In this document: positions 8,120 to 16,662 of the stretch, in pieces | Layout of the letters: every line of letters starts with the position of its first letter | How positions within the stretch are numbered: position 1 is the stretch's first letter | Notes under the pieces: model-generated | Databases searched by the model: none | What the model was told of the DNA's origin: nothing | What the model saw: the letters and a program-made list of their open reading frames with translations, nothing else | Made by a program: the position numbers and the translations under genes | Origin: Cloacibacterium caeni | GTDB lineage: Bacteria > Bacteroidota > Bacteroidia > Flavobacteriales > Weeksellaceae | Reading direction: 5' to 3' | Assembly: GCF_907163125.1 (NCBI RefSeq) | Contig: NZ_OU015319.1 | Span: forward strand, 62,001 to 126,000 | DNA: 64,000 nt

Positions 8120-9346
8120 ATGAGAATAGGTATAGGGAAAAAAATAACATCATTGTTTGGGTTAAAATATGAATTACTTCTTTTTGATTACAGAAATAGA
8201 AATCCGAGAGCGATTAAATTTCAAGAAGCATTTTTAAAAGATATTAAAACAGATGAATTTTATTATTCGTTTAACCATTTAAAAAAATTAGATTTCCCTA
8301 ATAATTTATTTATTAAGAAAATTTTATTATTAGTTAAAGCAATATTTAAGGAGGAAGATTCTGAAGAAAATTTAATACTTTTATTAGAAAAACATCAGGA
8401 ATACAATATTAAACTTACTAATGGACAATGGCTAGAACTATCGATGTATTTTTTAAGTATGGGATTGTTTGAAAGTGCTTATAAATCAAGACAAATTTCT
8501 TACAAATTCTTTAAATCTTTAAAAAATCGTATTGTTTATCAATTAAATTTCAACAAATTATTTCTTGCCTTATTATTTGATTCTTGTGATATTAATTTTT
8601 TTAAAGCAAAATTGAAAAATACTTCAAAAACTGATTTTTGGAAAAAACTTTTTTATGATTTTAAAGATTCCAAGCAATCTTTGGTTGATTCTGAGTTTAA
8701 GAATTTAATTCATAATAAAAGAATTGCAATAATTGGTCCGTTGGAGTTTAATCGAGATTATAGTTCCGAAATTGAAAAATATGATGTAATTATTGAGTTA
8801 AATGGATTAAAATCTAAAAGAGATAATATTGTTAAAAAATATCATGGTTTCCCTGATATTATATATTATAACAATAGTCAATTAGAAGAACAAAATAAAA
8901 TTGATTTTGATGATGTTATTGATTCTGTGAAATTTGTAGTAATCAAAAATGAAAAGTATTATCACAAATTGATTAAAAAATGTAAAACAAGGGTTATGCC
9001 ATCTACCACTATGCTAAACTGGAATGGGTCTTTTTCTATGATGGAAAATGTAGTTGCAGATGTATTGTTATTTAAACCAAAAGAAATTAAAATTTACGGA
9101 GTTAATCTTTATACTAGTTTTAATTATGATAAATCTTATGGGAATGAACCACCAGATAACCTAAAAACTATAACACTAAATTTTACAGTCCATGATATTT
9201 TTTCTCAGTATTCATTTATGCATAATCTATATAATTTAGGTTTAATTAATGGAGATGATGTATTTGAAGAAGTATTAAAATTAGGCTTACTTGAATATTC
9301 GAGAAAGATGAAAAAAACCTACCCTATCTTTTTGTTAAATCACTAA
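8120..9346 (+). CDS. Sialyltransferase-like protein (GT29/GT42-type motifs), candidate pseudaminyltransferase
   Basis: 408 residues, no signal peptide. The first ~195 residues are Lys/Phe/Leu-rich and predicted helical, with no family I recognise. From about 200 there is KRIAIIGPLEFN, then SSEIEKYDVIIELNG, resembling the donor-binding L-motif of GT29 sialyltransferases and the GT42 start. About 293-325 reads PSTTMLNWNGSFSMM followed by KPKEIKIYGVNLY, resembling the S-motif (PSTG, then YGF/SGIDFY). A late HD pair (FTVHDIFSQ) could hold the catalytic histidine. Next to a pseudaminate block, a role transferring the CMP-activated acid is inferred. Which CAZy family it belongs to cannot be decided by eye. 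Confidence 0.55.
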   Translation: MRIGIGKKITSLFGLKYELLLFDYRNRNPRAIKFQEAFLKDIKTDEFYYSFNHLKKLDFPNNLFIKKILLLVKAIFKEEDSEENLILLLEKHQEYNIKLTNGQWLELSMYFLSMGLFESAYKSRQISYKFFKSLKNRIVYQLNFNKLFLALLFDSCDINFFKAKLKNTSKTDFWKKLFYDFKDSKQSLVDSEFKNLIHNKRIAIIGPLEFNRDYSSEIEKYDVIIELNGLKSKRDNIVKKYHGFPDIIYYNNSQLEEQNKIDFDDVIDSVKFVVIKNEKYYHKLIKKCKTRVMPSTTMLNWNGSFSMMENVVADVLLFKPKEIKIYGVNLYTSFNYDKSYGNEPPDNLKTITLNFTVHDIFSQYSFMHNLYNLGLINGDDVFEEVLKLGLLEYSRKMKKTYPIFLLNH

Positions 9347-9356
9347 TTTAATTGTT

Positions 9357-10544
9357 TTGGAAATTTTAAATTTAATTGGGAGAGTAAAACCATTACTCAC
9401 AAACGACATTGCCTCTTTTGATAATGAGTTAAAAGATTTAGTTCAAAATAATAGATTTTTAGTTATTGGAGGTGCTGGTTCAATTGGACAAGCTGTTACG
9501 AAAGAAATATTTAAGCGCAATCCGAAAAAACTGCATGTGGTAGATATCAGTGAAAATAATTTGGTTGAGTTGGTGCGTGATATTAGAAGTTCTCTAGGTT
9601 ATATTGATGGTGATTTTAGAACCTTTGCTTTAGATATTGCTTCACCTATTTATGATGCCTTCATCAAAGCTGATGGTGCTTATGATTATGTATTGAATTT
9701 ATCGGCTTTGAAGCACGTTCGAAGTGAAAAAGATCCATTTACATTAATGAGAATGATTGAAGTAAATATCTTGAACACTTTAAAAACCATTCAACAAGCT
9801 AAAGATAAAGGCGTAAAAAAATATTTTTGTGTTTCTACAGATAAAGCGGCAAATCCTGTAAACATGATGGGAGCATCCAAACGAATAATGGAATTGTTTT
9901 TAATGAGAGAAAGTAAAACCATACCCATTTCAACCGCTCGTTTTGCCAATGTTGCTTTTTCTGATGGTTCCTTATTGCATGGATTCAATCAAAGAATTCA
10001 AAAAAGACAGCCCATAGTGGCACCCAATGATATTAAAAGATATTTTGTAACCCCTCAAGAATCTGGGGAATTATGCTTAATGTCTTGTTTGTTGGGGGAA
10101 AATAAAGATATCTTTTTTCCAAAATTAAGTGAAGAATTACACCTCATTACCTTTGCAGAAATTGCAGTAAAATATTTGAAAGAGTTAGGTTTCGAAGCAC
10201 ATGAATGCAGTAGTGAAGAAGAAGCAAGAACATTAATTAAAACCCTACCACAAGAAGGGAAATGGCCTTGTTTTTTTACAAATAGTGATACAACGGGGGA
10301 GAAAGACTTTGAAGAGTTTTTCATGGATGGAGAGGTATTGGATATGTCTCGTTTCCAAAACTTAGGAATTGTAAAAAGCAGTCTTTCTTATGAAGATGAA
10401 AATTTAGATCATTTTTTACAGAAGATAAGTCAAATGATGGCGGAACAAAAATGGGAAAAATCAGAAATAGTAGATTTATTTCATCAAATGATTCCAGATT
10501 TTAATCATAAAGAAACAGGTAAATATTTAGATGCTAAAATGTAA
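9357..10544 (+). CDS. legB: LegB-like NDP-GlcNAc 4,6-dehydratase (SMK-type)
   Basis: 395 residues, read from a TTG (9357); no ATG or GTG fits nearby. SDR fold with GGAGSIGQAV (about 38-47), LNLSALKHVRSE, STDKAANPVNMMGASK and RPGEK-like features absent at the C-terminus. The catalytic Tyr is replaced by Met (MMGASK), as is established for FlaA1/WbpM-type dehydratases. It opens the legionaminate block: 4,6-dehydration of a GlcNAc nucleotide before LegC. A GDP rather than UDP sugar is likely because a PtmE-like guanylyltransferase is present downstream (inference). It is separated from legC by the four-helix-bundle cassette. Confidence 0.82.
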   Translation: MEILNLIGRVKPLLTNDIASFDNELKDLVQNNRFLVIGGAGSIGQAVTKEIFKRNPKKLHVVDISENNLVELVRDIRSSLGYIDGDFRTFALDIASPIYDAFIKADGAYDYVLNLSALKHVRSEKDPFTLMRMIEVNILNTLKTIQQAKDKGVKKYFCVSTDKAANPVNMMGASKRIMELFLMRESKTIPISTARFANVAFSDGSLLHGFNQRIQKRQPIVAPNDIKRYFVTPQESGELCLMSCLLGENKDIFFPKLSEELHLITFAEIAVKYLKELGFEAHECSSEEEARTLIKTLPQEGKWPCFFTNSDTTGEKDFEEFFMDGEVLDMSRFQNLGIVKSSLSYEDENLDHFLQKISQMMAEQKWEKSEIVDLFHQMIPDFNHKETGKYLDAKM

Positions 10545-10576
10545 TGGATTGTGGATGCGTCGATTTGTTTAGTCGT
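10545..10576 (+). repeat. Left octamer array of four-helix-bundle cassette 1
   Basis: Starting right after the legB stop, four 8-bp units in strict register: TGGATTGT, GGATGCGT, CGATTTGT, TTAGTCGT. All end in YGT (consensus NNANNYGT or close to it). The last 18 bases (10559-10576) match the reverse complement of 11002-11019 at 15 of 18 positions, so the array has an inverted partner on the other side of the four-helix-bundle gene. The same grammar recurs around the paralogue at 62538-62894. Confidence 0.65.
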
Positions 10577-10601
10577 CTTAAAGCCTTAATAGATATTTAG
10601 A

Positions 10602-10961
10602 ATGAGAATATATGGTTTTGAAAAACTTGAAGTATGGCACGATGCTAAAAATCTAGCTGTTTTAGTTTATCAAATGACTGATTCATTGCCCAATACAGAA
10701 AAATTTGGTCTAGTCAATCAAATTAGACGAGCCATTATTTCTGTTTCATCTAATATTGCTGAGGGATCTTCAAGAAGTACAAAAAAAGATCAGGCTCATT
10801 TTTACACAATGGCTTACAGCAGTATGATAGAAGTTTTAAGTCAACTCCTTATTTCTTATGAATTGGGGTATGTAAGTAAATCTAAATTAGTTGAAGTGAG
10901 ACAAGAGATTGAAAAAGTGACTAATAAATTAAATGCACTGAGAAATTCTTTAAATTTATAA
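10602..10961 (+). CDS. Four-helix-bundle protein (S23 / intervening-sequence protein family)
   Basis: 119 residues, all helical, matching the four-helix-bundle family known from 23S rRNA intervening sequences. Family marks: FEKLEVWHDAK, VNQIRRAIISVSSNIAEG (the IRRA...SNIAEG core), then AYSSMIEVLSQL. The function of free-standing members is not established. It interrupts the legionaminate operon between legB and legC with 57-78 bp spacers, while neighbouring leg genes overlap, so it looks inserted. A paralogue with the same core is at 62538-62894. Both are flanked by inverted arrays of octamers. It has no obvious role in sugar synthesis. Confidence 0.85.
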   Translation: MRIYGFEKLEVWHDAKNLAVLVYQMTDSLPNTEKFGLVNQIRRAIISVSSNIAEGSSRSTKKDQAHFYTMAYSSMIEVLSQLLISYELGYVSKSKLVEVRQEIEKVTNKLNALRNSLNL

Positions 10962-11001
10962 TTAACCATTTTGCCGATAGGTATGTTGTAGATTCGAATT
11001 A

Positions 11002-11033
11002 ACGACTCAACATCTCGACAAATAAACAAAAAA
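11002..11033 (-). repeat. Right octamer array of four-helix-bundle cassette 1 (inverted)
   Basis: Read on the minus strand, four 8-bp units in register: TTTTTTGT, TTATTTGT, CGAGATGT, TGAGTCGT, all ending in YGT or TGT. This mirrors the left array at 10545-10576 in opposite orientation. The array ends 6 bp before the GTG start of legC, so it also forms the leader of the rest of the leg operon. Confidence 0.6.
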
Positions 11034-11039
11034 AATAAA

Positions 11040-12185
11040 GTGAGTTACTTTCAAAACAGTATAGATTTCATTCGAGAAAAATTTGCCTCCAACGAGTTTA
11101 TTCCCTTGCACGCTCCTGTGTTTTCAGGAAACGAGAAAAAATATGTTTTAGATACATTAGATTCTACTTTTGTTTCATCAGTAGGTGCTTATGTAGATCA
11201 AGCAGAACAAGTAATGGCTCAAATAAGTCAAACACAAAAAGCAGTAGCCGTAGTAAATGGAACCTCAGGTTTGCAAATAGCATTACAATTAGCAGGAGTA
11301 CAAAGAGGCGATGAAGTGATTACTCAAGCCCTAACTTTTGTAGCCACTGCAAACGCCATTCATTATACGGGTGCAGAACCTATATTTATTGATGTAGACC
11401 TTGATACAATGGGGTTATCTCCTAAGGCAGTAGAAGAATTTTTACAGGAATTCGGGGAAAAAAGAGAAAATGGAACTTATAATAAAAAAACAGGTAAGAG
11501 AATAGCGGCTTGCGTTCCCATGCATACTTTTGGTTTTCCTGTTCATCTGGAAGCGTTACTTCGCGTATGTGAGGAGTGGAATATCCCAATCGTTGAAGAC
11601 GCAGCAGAATCTTTAGGAAGTTATTACAAAGGAAAGCACACCGGTTCATTCGGTAAATTAGGGGTGTTTTCATTTAATGGAAACAAAATAGTTACTTGCG
11701 GTGGTGGTGGTATGATTGTTACCCAAGACGAAGAATTAGGGCAACTAGGAAAACACTTGACAACAACGGCTAAAGTGCCCCATCCGTACGAATATGTACA
11801 TGATCAGGTAGGATATAATTTTAGAATGCCTAATTTGAATGCAGCTTTAATTTGTGCTCAATTGGAACAATTAGAAATGTTCTTAGCCAATAAAAGAGCA
11901 TTAGCAATAGAATATGCCACTTTTTTTGAAGGGCAAGGAATGAAATTTAGAAAGGAATTAGAACATACAAAAGCCAATTATTGGCTCATGTGTATAGAAT
12001 TAGAGAATAGTAAAGAACGCAATGCATTTTTGAAGTTATCTAATGAAAATAAAGTAATGACTAGACCCATTTGGCAACTGATGTATCGTTTGTCTATGTA
12101 TCAACACTGTTATAGAGATGCACAAAAAAATGCGGAGTATTTAGAAGAAAGAATTGTAAATATACCAAGTAGTGTTAGAGGATAA
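11040..12185 (+). CDS. legC: LegC-type aminotransferase (PLP-dependent, GDP/UDP-4-keto-6-deoxy-GlcNAc C4)
   Basis: DegT-family aminotransferase of 381 residues that installs the 4-amino group in legionaminate synthesis. The start is GTG at 11040 (SYFQNSIDFIREKF). Marks: VNGTSGLQIALQLAG, QALTFVATANAI, VEDAAESLGS, and SFNGNKIVTCGGGG with Lys216 as the likely PLP lysine. The long insert around EFGEKRENGTYNKKTGKRIAA and the MHTFGFP motif are characteristic of LegC. It overlaps the following acetyltransferase gene by 14 bp. The pathway role is also supported by legI, legG, ptmE and legF directly downstream. Confidence 0.9.
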   Translation: MSYFQNSIDFIREKFASNEFIPLHAPVFSGNEKKYVLDTLDSTFVSSVGAYVDQAEQVMAQISQTQKAVAVVNGTSGLQIALQLAGVQRGDEVITQALTFVATANAIHYTGAEPIFIDVDLDTMGLSPKAVEEFLQEFGEKRENGTYNKKTGKRIAACVPMHTFGFPVHLEALLRVCEEWNIPIVEDAAESLGSYYKGKHTGSFGKLGVFSFNGNKIVTCGGGGMIVTQDEELGQLGKHLTTTAKVPHPYEYVHDQVGYNFRMPNLNAALICAQLEQLEMFLANKRALAIEYATFFEGQGMKFRKELEHTKANYWLMCIELENSKERNAFLKLSNENKVMTRPIWQLMYRLSMYQHCYRDAQKNAEYLEERIVNIPSSVRG

Positions 12186-12807
12186 AAAAGTATTTATTTT
12201 TGGCTATTCCGGTCATGCGTATGTCATCATCGAATCTTTGATAGAAATGGGCTATTCTATTGAAGGGTATTTTGATTTTGAAGAAGCGACCGTTAATCCT
12301 TACGGGCTTACTTATTATGGTTTTGAAAAAAAAGTAGCGGTTCAAGAAATTGTTAAAAATAGCTTGGTTTTTCCAACCGTTGGGGATAATGTAATTAGAA
12401 AAAAGTTAGTACATTTTTTTGAAGAATTAAGGCTCAATCAATTTACAGTGATTGATAAAAGCGCAAATGTTTCAAAAACAGCCCAAATAGGATATTCTAC
12501 TTACATTGGAAAAAATACAGCAATTAATGCACAAGCTAAAATTGGAAATGGAGTTATAGTGAATACAGGTGCCATTATAGAGCATGAGTGCCATGTTAAT
12601 GATTTTGTACATGTAGCCCCAGCTAGTGTTTTGTGTGGAAATGTCACTGTAAATAAAAATGTTTTTATTGGTGCTAACACTGTAGTTAAAAACAATATTA
12701 GCATTCATGAAGAGGTAACTATTGGCGCTGGTGCAGTAGTAGTAAAATCAATTGTTGAAAAAGGAATATGGGTAGGAAATCCCACTAGAAAAAATGAAAT
12801 TAAATAA
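12172..12807 (+). CDS. NeuD/PglD-family acetyltransferase, LegH-like
   Basis: 211 residues read from GTG at 12172, inside the end of legC. N-terminal sugar-binding Rossmann-like part (VFIFGYSGHAYVIIESL, GYFDFEE) followed by a left-handed beta-helix of hexapeptide repeats (about 95-205; IGYSTYIGKNTAI, GNGVIVNTGAIIEHECHV). The His in IEHECHV corresponds to the catalytic base of the PglD/NeuD family. In the leg block the expected job is acetyl-CoA-dependent N-acetylation of the 4-amino sugar (the LegH step), inferred from position and family. It overlaps legI by 14 bp. Confidence 0.82.
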   Translation: MLEDKKVFIFGYSGHAYVIIESLIEMGYSIEGYFDFEEATVNPYGLTYYGFEKKVAVQEIVKNSLVFPTVGDNVIRKKLVHFFEELRLNQFTVIDKSANVSKTAQIGYSTYIGKNTAINAQAKIGNGVIVNTGAIIEHECHVNDFVHVAPASVLCGNVTVNKNVFIGANTVVKNNISIHEEVTIGAGAVVVKSIVEKGIWVGNPTRKNEIK

Positions 12808-13822
12808 CGTTTTAATAATTGCAGAAGCAGGTGTAAATCACAATGGTGAATTGCAAAAAGCCATCGAATTAATTGATGCAGCAGCTCATGCTAAAGCAGA
12901 TTATGTCAAATTTCAAACTTTTAAAGCCGAAAAAATTGTAAATCCAACTGCTAAAAAGGCACAATATCAAGTGACTAATATGCAAGGAGAAGGAGATACA
13001 CAATTTGAAATGCTTAAAAAACTAGAAATGGGAGACGATTGGTATCCTATTTTAATACAAAGATGTCAAGAAAAAGGAATACATTTTTTATCCACAGGAT
13101 TTGATCAGGATAGTATTGATTTTTTGAACGATTTCGAAATTCCCTTTTATAAAATTCCTTCAGGCGAAATCACCAATAAACCCTATTTACAACATATCGC
13201 TAGAAAAGGGAAAGATATCATTCTTTCAACAGGAATGGCAGATTTAAAAGAGGTAAAAGAAGCTATCGAAGTAATAGAAGCAGAAGGAATAACAAGAAAT
13301 AGAATTACCGTACTTCACTGTAATACAGAATATCCTACGCCAATGCAAGATGTCAATTTGCTAGCTATGAATCAAATGGCTGAAAAATTGGGCGTACAAA
13401 TAGGTTATTCAGACCATACCCTAGGTATTGAAGTGCCTATTGCCGCAGTTGCATTGGGCGCAAAAGTAATCGAAAAGCATTTTACATTAGATAGAAATCT
13501 TCCAGGTCCTGACCATGCCGCTTCTTTAGAACCAGCTGAATTAAAGGAAATGGTGAAAACGATTCGTAATATTGAATTAGCGATTTCGGGTAGTGGAATA
13601 AAGGAACCTAGTGCGAGCGAAAATAAAAACCGAGCTATTGCCCGTAAGAGTCTTCATTTAAGAGAAGATTTAAAGAAAGATACGGTTTTGCAAGCGCATC
13701 ATTTAATGGCATTGAGACCCGGTGATGGAATTTCGCCAATGGATATAGATCAAGTAATTGGCAAAAAAATAATTGAAGATAAACCCCAAGGTGTAAAATT
13801 AACATGGGAGGATATAAGATGA
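12794..13822 (+). CDS. legI: Legionaminic acid synthase (NeuB family), LegI
   Basis: 342 residues. Condenses PEP with 2,4-diacetamido-2,4,6-trideoxymannose. Marks: IIAEAGVNHNG, VKFQTFKAEK, FLSTGFDQDSIDFL, YKIPSGEI, STGMADL, VLHCNTEYPTP, GYSDHTLG, VIEKHFTLDR with PGPDHAASLEP, and a C-terminal SAF domain (about 282-342, ALRPGDGISP). NTEYPTP and DHAASLEP separate the NeuB/LegI subgroup from PseI. The stop overlaps the legG ATG (ATGA). Sialic acid synthase is the alternative, but legB and legC upstream make legionaminate the better reading. Confidence 0.92.
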   Translation: MKLNNVLIIAEAGVNHNGELQKAIELIDAAAHAKADYVKFQTFKAEKIVNPTAKKAQYQVTNMQGEGDTQFEMLKKLEMGDDWYPILIQRCQEKGIHFLSTGFDQDSIDFLNDFEIPFYKIPSGEITNKPYLQHIARKGKDIILSTGMADLKEVKEAIEVIEAEGITRNRITVLHCNTEYPTPMQDVNLLAMNQMAEKLGVQIGYSDHTLGIEVPIAAVALGAKVIEKHFTLDRNLPGPDHAASLEPAELKEMVKTIRNIELAISGSGIKEPSASENKNRAIARKSLHLREDLKKDTVLQAHHLMALRPGDGISPMDIDQVIGKKIIEDKPQGVKLTWEDIR

Positions 13823-14943
13823 TTAGAGTTGGTGTTTTAACAAGTTCCCGAGCAGATTTTGGTATTTATTTACCTTTACTTAAGGCGTTACAAAAAGAGG
13901 AAGCATTCCATCTTGAATTAATTGTTTTTGGAACGCACCTTTCCAAGTTTCATGGTTACACGGTGGAGCAAATTGAAAGAGAAGGATTTAAAATAGCAAA
14001 AAGAATAGAATCTCTTCTCTTAGGAGATACACCAAGTGCCATAGCTTCCGCCTATGGACTTACGGCACTTAAGTTTGCTGAGTATTGGCAGGAAAATGAA
14101 CAAAGTTTTGATGTTGTTTTTGCATTAGGCGATCGATTTGAAATGGCTGCTGCGGTGACTGCAAGTATTCCGTTTGGTATAAAAATAGCGCATTTGCACG
14201 GTGGAGAAACAACGTTAGGAGCCATTGACAATATTTACAGGCATAGTATTAGTTTAGCAAGTCAATTACACTTTGTGGCAGCGGAGCCATTCGCTAAAAG
14301 ATTAAAACAACTCTTAGATGATGAAAAAGCATCCATATACAATGTGGGTTCCTTGAGTTTAGAGAATTTAAAGAACATTGATTTTTTATCCGTAGAAGCG
14401 TTTAAAAACAAGTGGCAAATTGATTTAAATATAAAAACAATATTGGTTACTGTGCATCCTGAAACGGTAGCTTATCAAAAGAATTTAGCATATTGTGAAG
14501 AAACCATAAAAGCGCTGGAACAATTAGCAAATGAATTCCAAATCGTAATCACCATGCCAAATGCAGATACGGCGGGTATGGTATTTAGAGAAGCTTTTGA
14601 AACACTAGCCAAGAAACAGCAATCTATTAAAATAATTGAAAATTTTGGTACCCAATCGTATTTCACCTGTATGAAGTATGCCAAACTAATGGTAGGCAAT
14701 ACATCAAGTGGAATAGTAGAAGCAGCGAGTTTCCAAAAATATGTACTTAATCTAGGAGATAGACAAAAAGATAGGTTATGTGGTGAAAATGTAATACATG
14801 TACCTTTTAACCACGATTTAATTGTAAAAAACACACTGGAGTATACAGCAAAAGTATACAACGGGGAGAATATTTACTTTAAGTCCAATCCATCGGAAAC
14901 AATAATTCAAATTTTAAAGAAGGAATATGCATCCATATCATAA
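13819..14943 (+). CDS. legG: NeuC-family hydrolysing 2-epimerase, LegG
   Basis: 374 residues from ATG 13819; an ATG at 13804 (five extra residues) was rejected because GGGAGGATATAAG just before 13819 looks like the ribosome site and MIRVGVLTSSRADFG is the family N-terminus. The enzyme removes the nucleotide and epimerises C2, giving the free trideoxymannose for LegI. Marks: SSRADFGIYLPLLKAL, FGTHLSKFHG, LGDRFEMAAA, HLHGGETTLGAIDNIYRHSISL, and NTSSGIVEAASF near the C-terminus. ATGA overlap with legI; 17-bp overlap with the next gene. Confidence 0.9.
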   Translation: MIRVGVLTSSRADFGIYLPLLKALQKEEAFHLELIVFGTHLSKFHGYTVEQIEREGFKIAKRIESLLLGDTPSAIASAYGLTALKFAEYWQENEQSFDVVFALGDRFEMAAAVTASIPFGIKIAHLHGGETTLGAIDNIYRHSISLASQLHFVAAEPFAKRLKQLLDDEKASIYNVGSLSLENLKNIDFLSVEAFKNKWQIDLNIKTILVTVHPETVAYQKNLAYCEETIKALEQLANEFQIVITMPNADTAGMVFREAFETLAKKQQSIKIIENFGTQSYFTCMKYAKLMVGNTSSGIVEAASFQKYVLNLGDRQKDRLCGENVIHVPFNHDLIVKNTLEYTAKVYNGENIYFKSNPSETIIQILKKEYASIS

Positions 14944-15973
14944 ACATCTTGCACATATTGACACGTCTATTCGTCAAGCACTTGAAATATTAGATAAACT
15001 GGCTTCAGACGCCATACTTTTTTTGGTGGATGATGAAAACAAGTTGTTAGGTTCCTTAACAGACGGCGATTTAAGAAGAGGATTTATAAAAGGTTTAGCT
15101 TTTGAGGATCATTTGTCAAAATTCATTCAGCCTAATCCTAAGTTCATTCAACAAGGGAAATATAATTTAAAGGAGATTATTGCATTACGAGAGAAGTTTT
15201 TTACCATATTTCCAGTGGTAGATGCACAGATGAAAATTATCAATGTAGTTAATTTTAGGCATCAAAAATCGTATCTTCCTGTAGATGCATTAATCATGGC
15301 AGGTGGGAGAGGAGAGCGTTTAAAGCCTCTCACAGACAACACCCCAAAACCATTATTAAAAGTGGGAGATAAGCCTATTATTGAGCATAATATAGATCGT
15401 TTGAACACCTATGGCATAGATGATATTTGGATTTCTGTTCGTTATCTAGGAAATCAGCTTGTTGATTATTTTAAAGATGGAAGCGAAAAAGCTTTGCGTA
15501 TCAATTATGTTTGGGAAGAAAATGCTTTGGGAACGGCTGGTGCATTAGCATTAGTAGATGGTTTTATACATGATCATGTATTGATGATGAATTCTGATTT
15601 ATTGACCAACATTGATTTTGAAGATTTATTTTTGTTTTTCGAAGAGCACGAAGCAGATTTGGCGGTAGCTTGTATCCCTTATCAAGTAAATGTTCCTTAT
15701 GCCGTAATGGAAACTAAAGATAAAACAGTTACGGGCTTTAAAGAAAAACCTACTTATACCCATTATTCTAATGCAGGAATTTATTTAATGAAGAAAGAAG
15801 TAATCCATAAAGTGCCTAAAAATGAAACTTTCAATGCTACAGATTTAATGGAAAAGTTGATTCAGGGAGGTAAAAAAGTAGTAGCTTATCCATTGGTAGG
15901 TTATTGGTTAGACATTGGTAAGCATGAGGATTATGAGAAAGCACAACATGATATTAAGCAACTGAAATTCTAA
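14927..15973 (+). CDS. ptmE: PtmE-like sugar-1-phosphate nucleotidyltransferase with CBS domains
   Basis: 348 residues: an N-terminal CBS pair (about 1-115; LFLVDDENKLLGSLTDGDLRRGF) and a nucleotidyltransferase domain (about 120-348; ALIMAGGRGERLKPLTDNTPKPLL as the nucleotide-binding signature). This architecture is that of PtmE, the glucosamine-1-phosphate guanylyltransferase that commits the Campylobacter legionaminate route to GDP-sugars. The gene sits exactly in that role between legG and legF, starting inside legG and abutting legF with no spacer. Substrate and GTP preference are inferred from family and neighbours. Confidence 0.88.
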   Translation: MHPYHKHLAHIDTSIRQALEILDKLASDAILFLVDDENKLLGSLTDGDLRRGFIKGLAFEDHLSKFIQPNPKFIQQGKYNLKEIIALREKFFTIFPVVDAQMKIINVVNFRHQKSYLPVDALIMAGGRGERLKPLTDNTPKPLLKVGDKPIIEHNIDRLNTYGIDDIWISVRYLGNQLVDYFKDGSEKALRINYVWEENALGTAGALALVDGFIHDHVLMMNSDLLTNIDFEDLFLFFEEHEADLAVACIPYQVNVPYAVMETKDKTVTGFKEKPTYTHYSNAGIYLMKKEVIHKVPKNETFNATDLMEKLIQGGKKVVAYPLVGYWLDIGKHEDYEKAQHDIKQLKF

Positions 15974-16660
15974 ATGAAGCCACTAATTGTAATTCCTGCA
16001 AGGGGAGGTTCTAAAGGAGTTCCTAGAAAAAATATAAAAGTATTAGGAGATAAGCCTTTAATACAATATACCATTGATGCAGCAAAAGGTGTTTTTGATG
16101 ACGAATTCATTTGTGTATCTACTGACGATTTCGAAATTAAATCTGTAGTAGAGCAATTAGGGTTGAAAGTTCCATTTTTGCGACCTAATGAATTAGCATC
16201 AGACACGGCGGGTACTTACGAGGTATTGCTTCATGCTATTTCGTACTATGAATCTAAAGGGTATTTTCCAGATACACTCATTCTTTTACAACCTACCTCA
16301 CCGTTTAGAACGAGTGCACATATTAAAGAGGCACTAAAATTATACCATGAATCAATAGACATGGTGGTAAGTGTAAAGGAAACAAAGGCTAATCCCTATT
16401 ATATCCTTTTTGAGGAAGATCGTAATGGCTACTTAAAAAAGACTAAAGAAGCTAATTTTACGAGAAGACAAGATTGTCCGAAAGTTTGGGAATACAATGG
16501 TGCTATTTATATCATCAATGTAAAAGCATTAAAAGAGCGCGCAATTAGCCAATTTACTAAAGTTTGTAAATTTGAAATGGATGAAACATCATCTCACGAT
16601 ATTGATACACTTTTGGATTGGAAAATAGCCGAAATTATTTTACAAGATTTTAAAAAATAA
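15974..16660 (+). CDS. legF: CMP-legionaminic acid synthetase (CMP-NeuAc synthetase family), LegF
   Basis: 228 residues, typical for the family. Transfers CMP from CTP to the nine-carbon acid to give the activated donor. Marks: VIPARGGSKGVPRKNIK (CTP-binding), PLIQYTIDAAK, VSTDD, RPNELASD, LQPTSPFR, VSVKETKANPYY, and SHDIDTLLDW with the metal-binding Asp pair near the end. It follows ptmE directly and is 2 bp before the polysialyltransferase-like gene. This completes a full set legB-C-H-I-G, ptmE, legF. The GlcN-6-P supply enzymes (PtmF/PtmA/PgmL-type) are not in the window. Confidence 0.92.
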   Translation: MKPLIVIPARGGSKGVPRKNIKVLGDKPLIQYTIDAAKGVFDDEFICVSTDDFEIKSVVEQLGLKVPFLRPNELASDTAGTYEVLLHAISYYESKGYFPDTLILLQPTSPFRTSAHIKEALKLYHESIDMVVSVKETKANPYYILFEEDRNGYLKKTKEANFTRRQDCPKVWEYNGAIYIINVKALKERAISQFTKVCKFEMDETSSHDIDTLLDWKIAEIILQDFKK

Positions 16661-16662
16661 TC

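Noticed and set aside
10602-10961. Diversity-generating retroelement accessory (Avd-like four-helix bundle)
   Set aside because: No reverse transcriptase and no template/variable repeat pair nearby at either copy.
14475-14861. Minus-strand open frame of 128 residues
   Set aside because: Antisense to legG over its conserved C-terminal half; no family resemblance.
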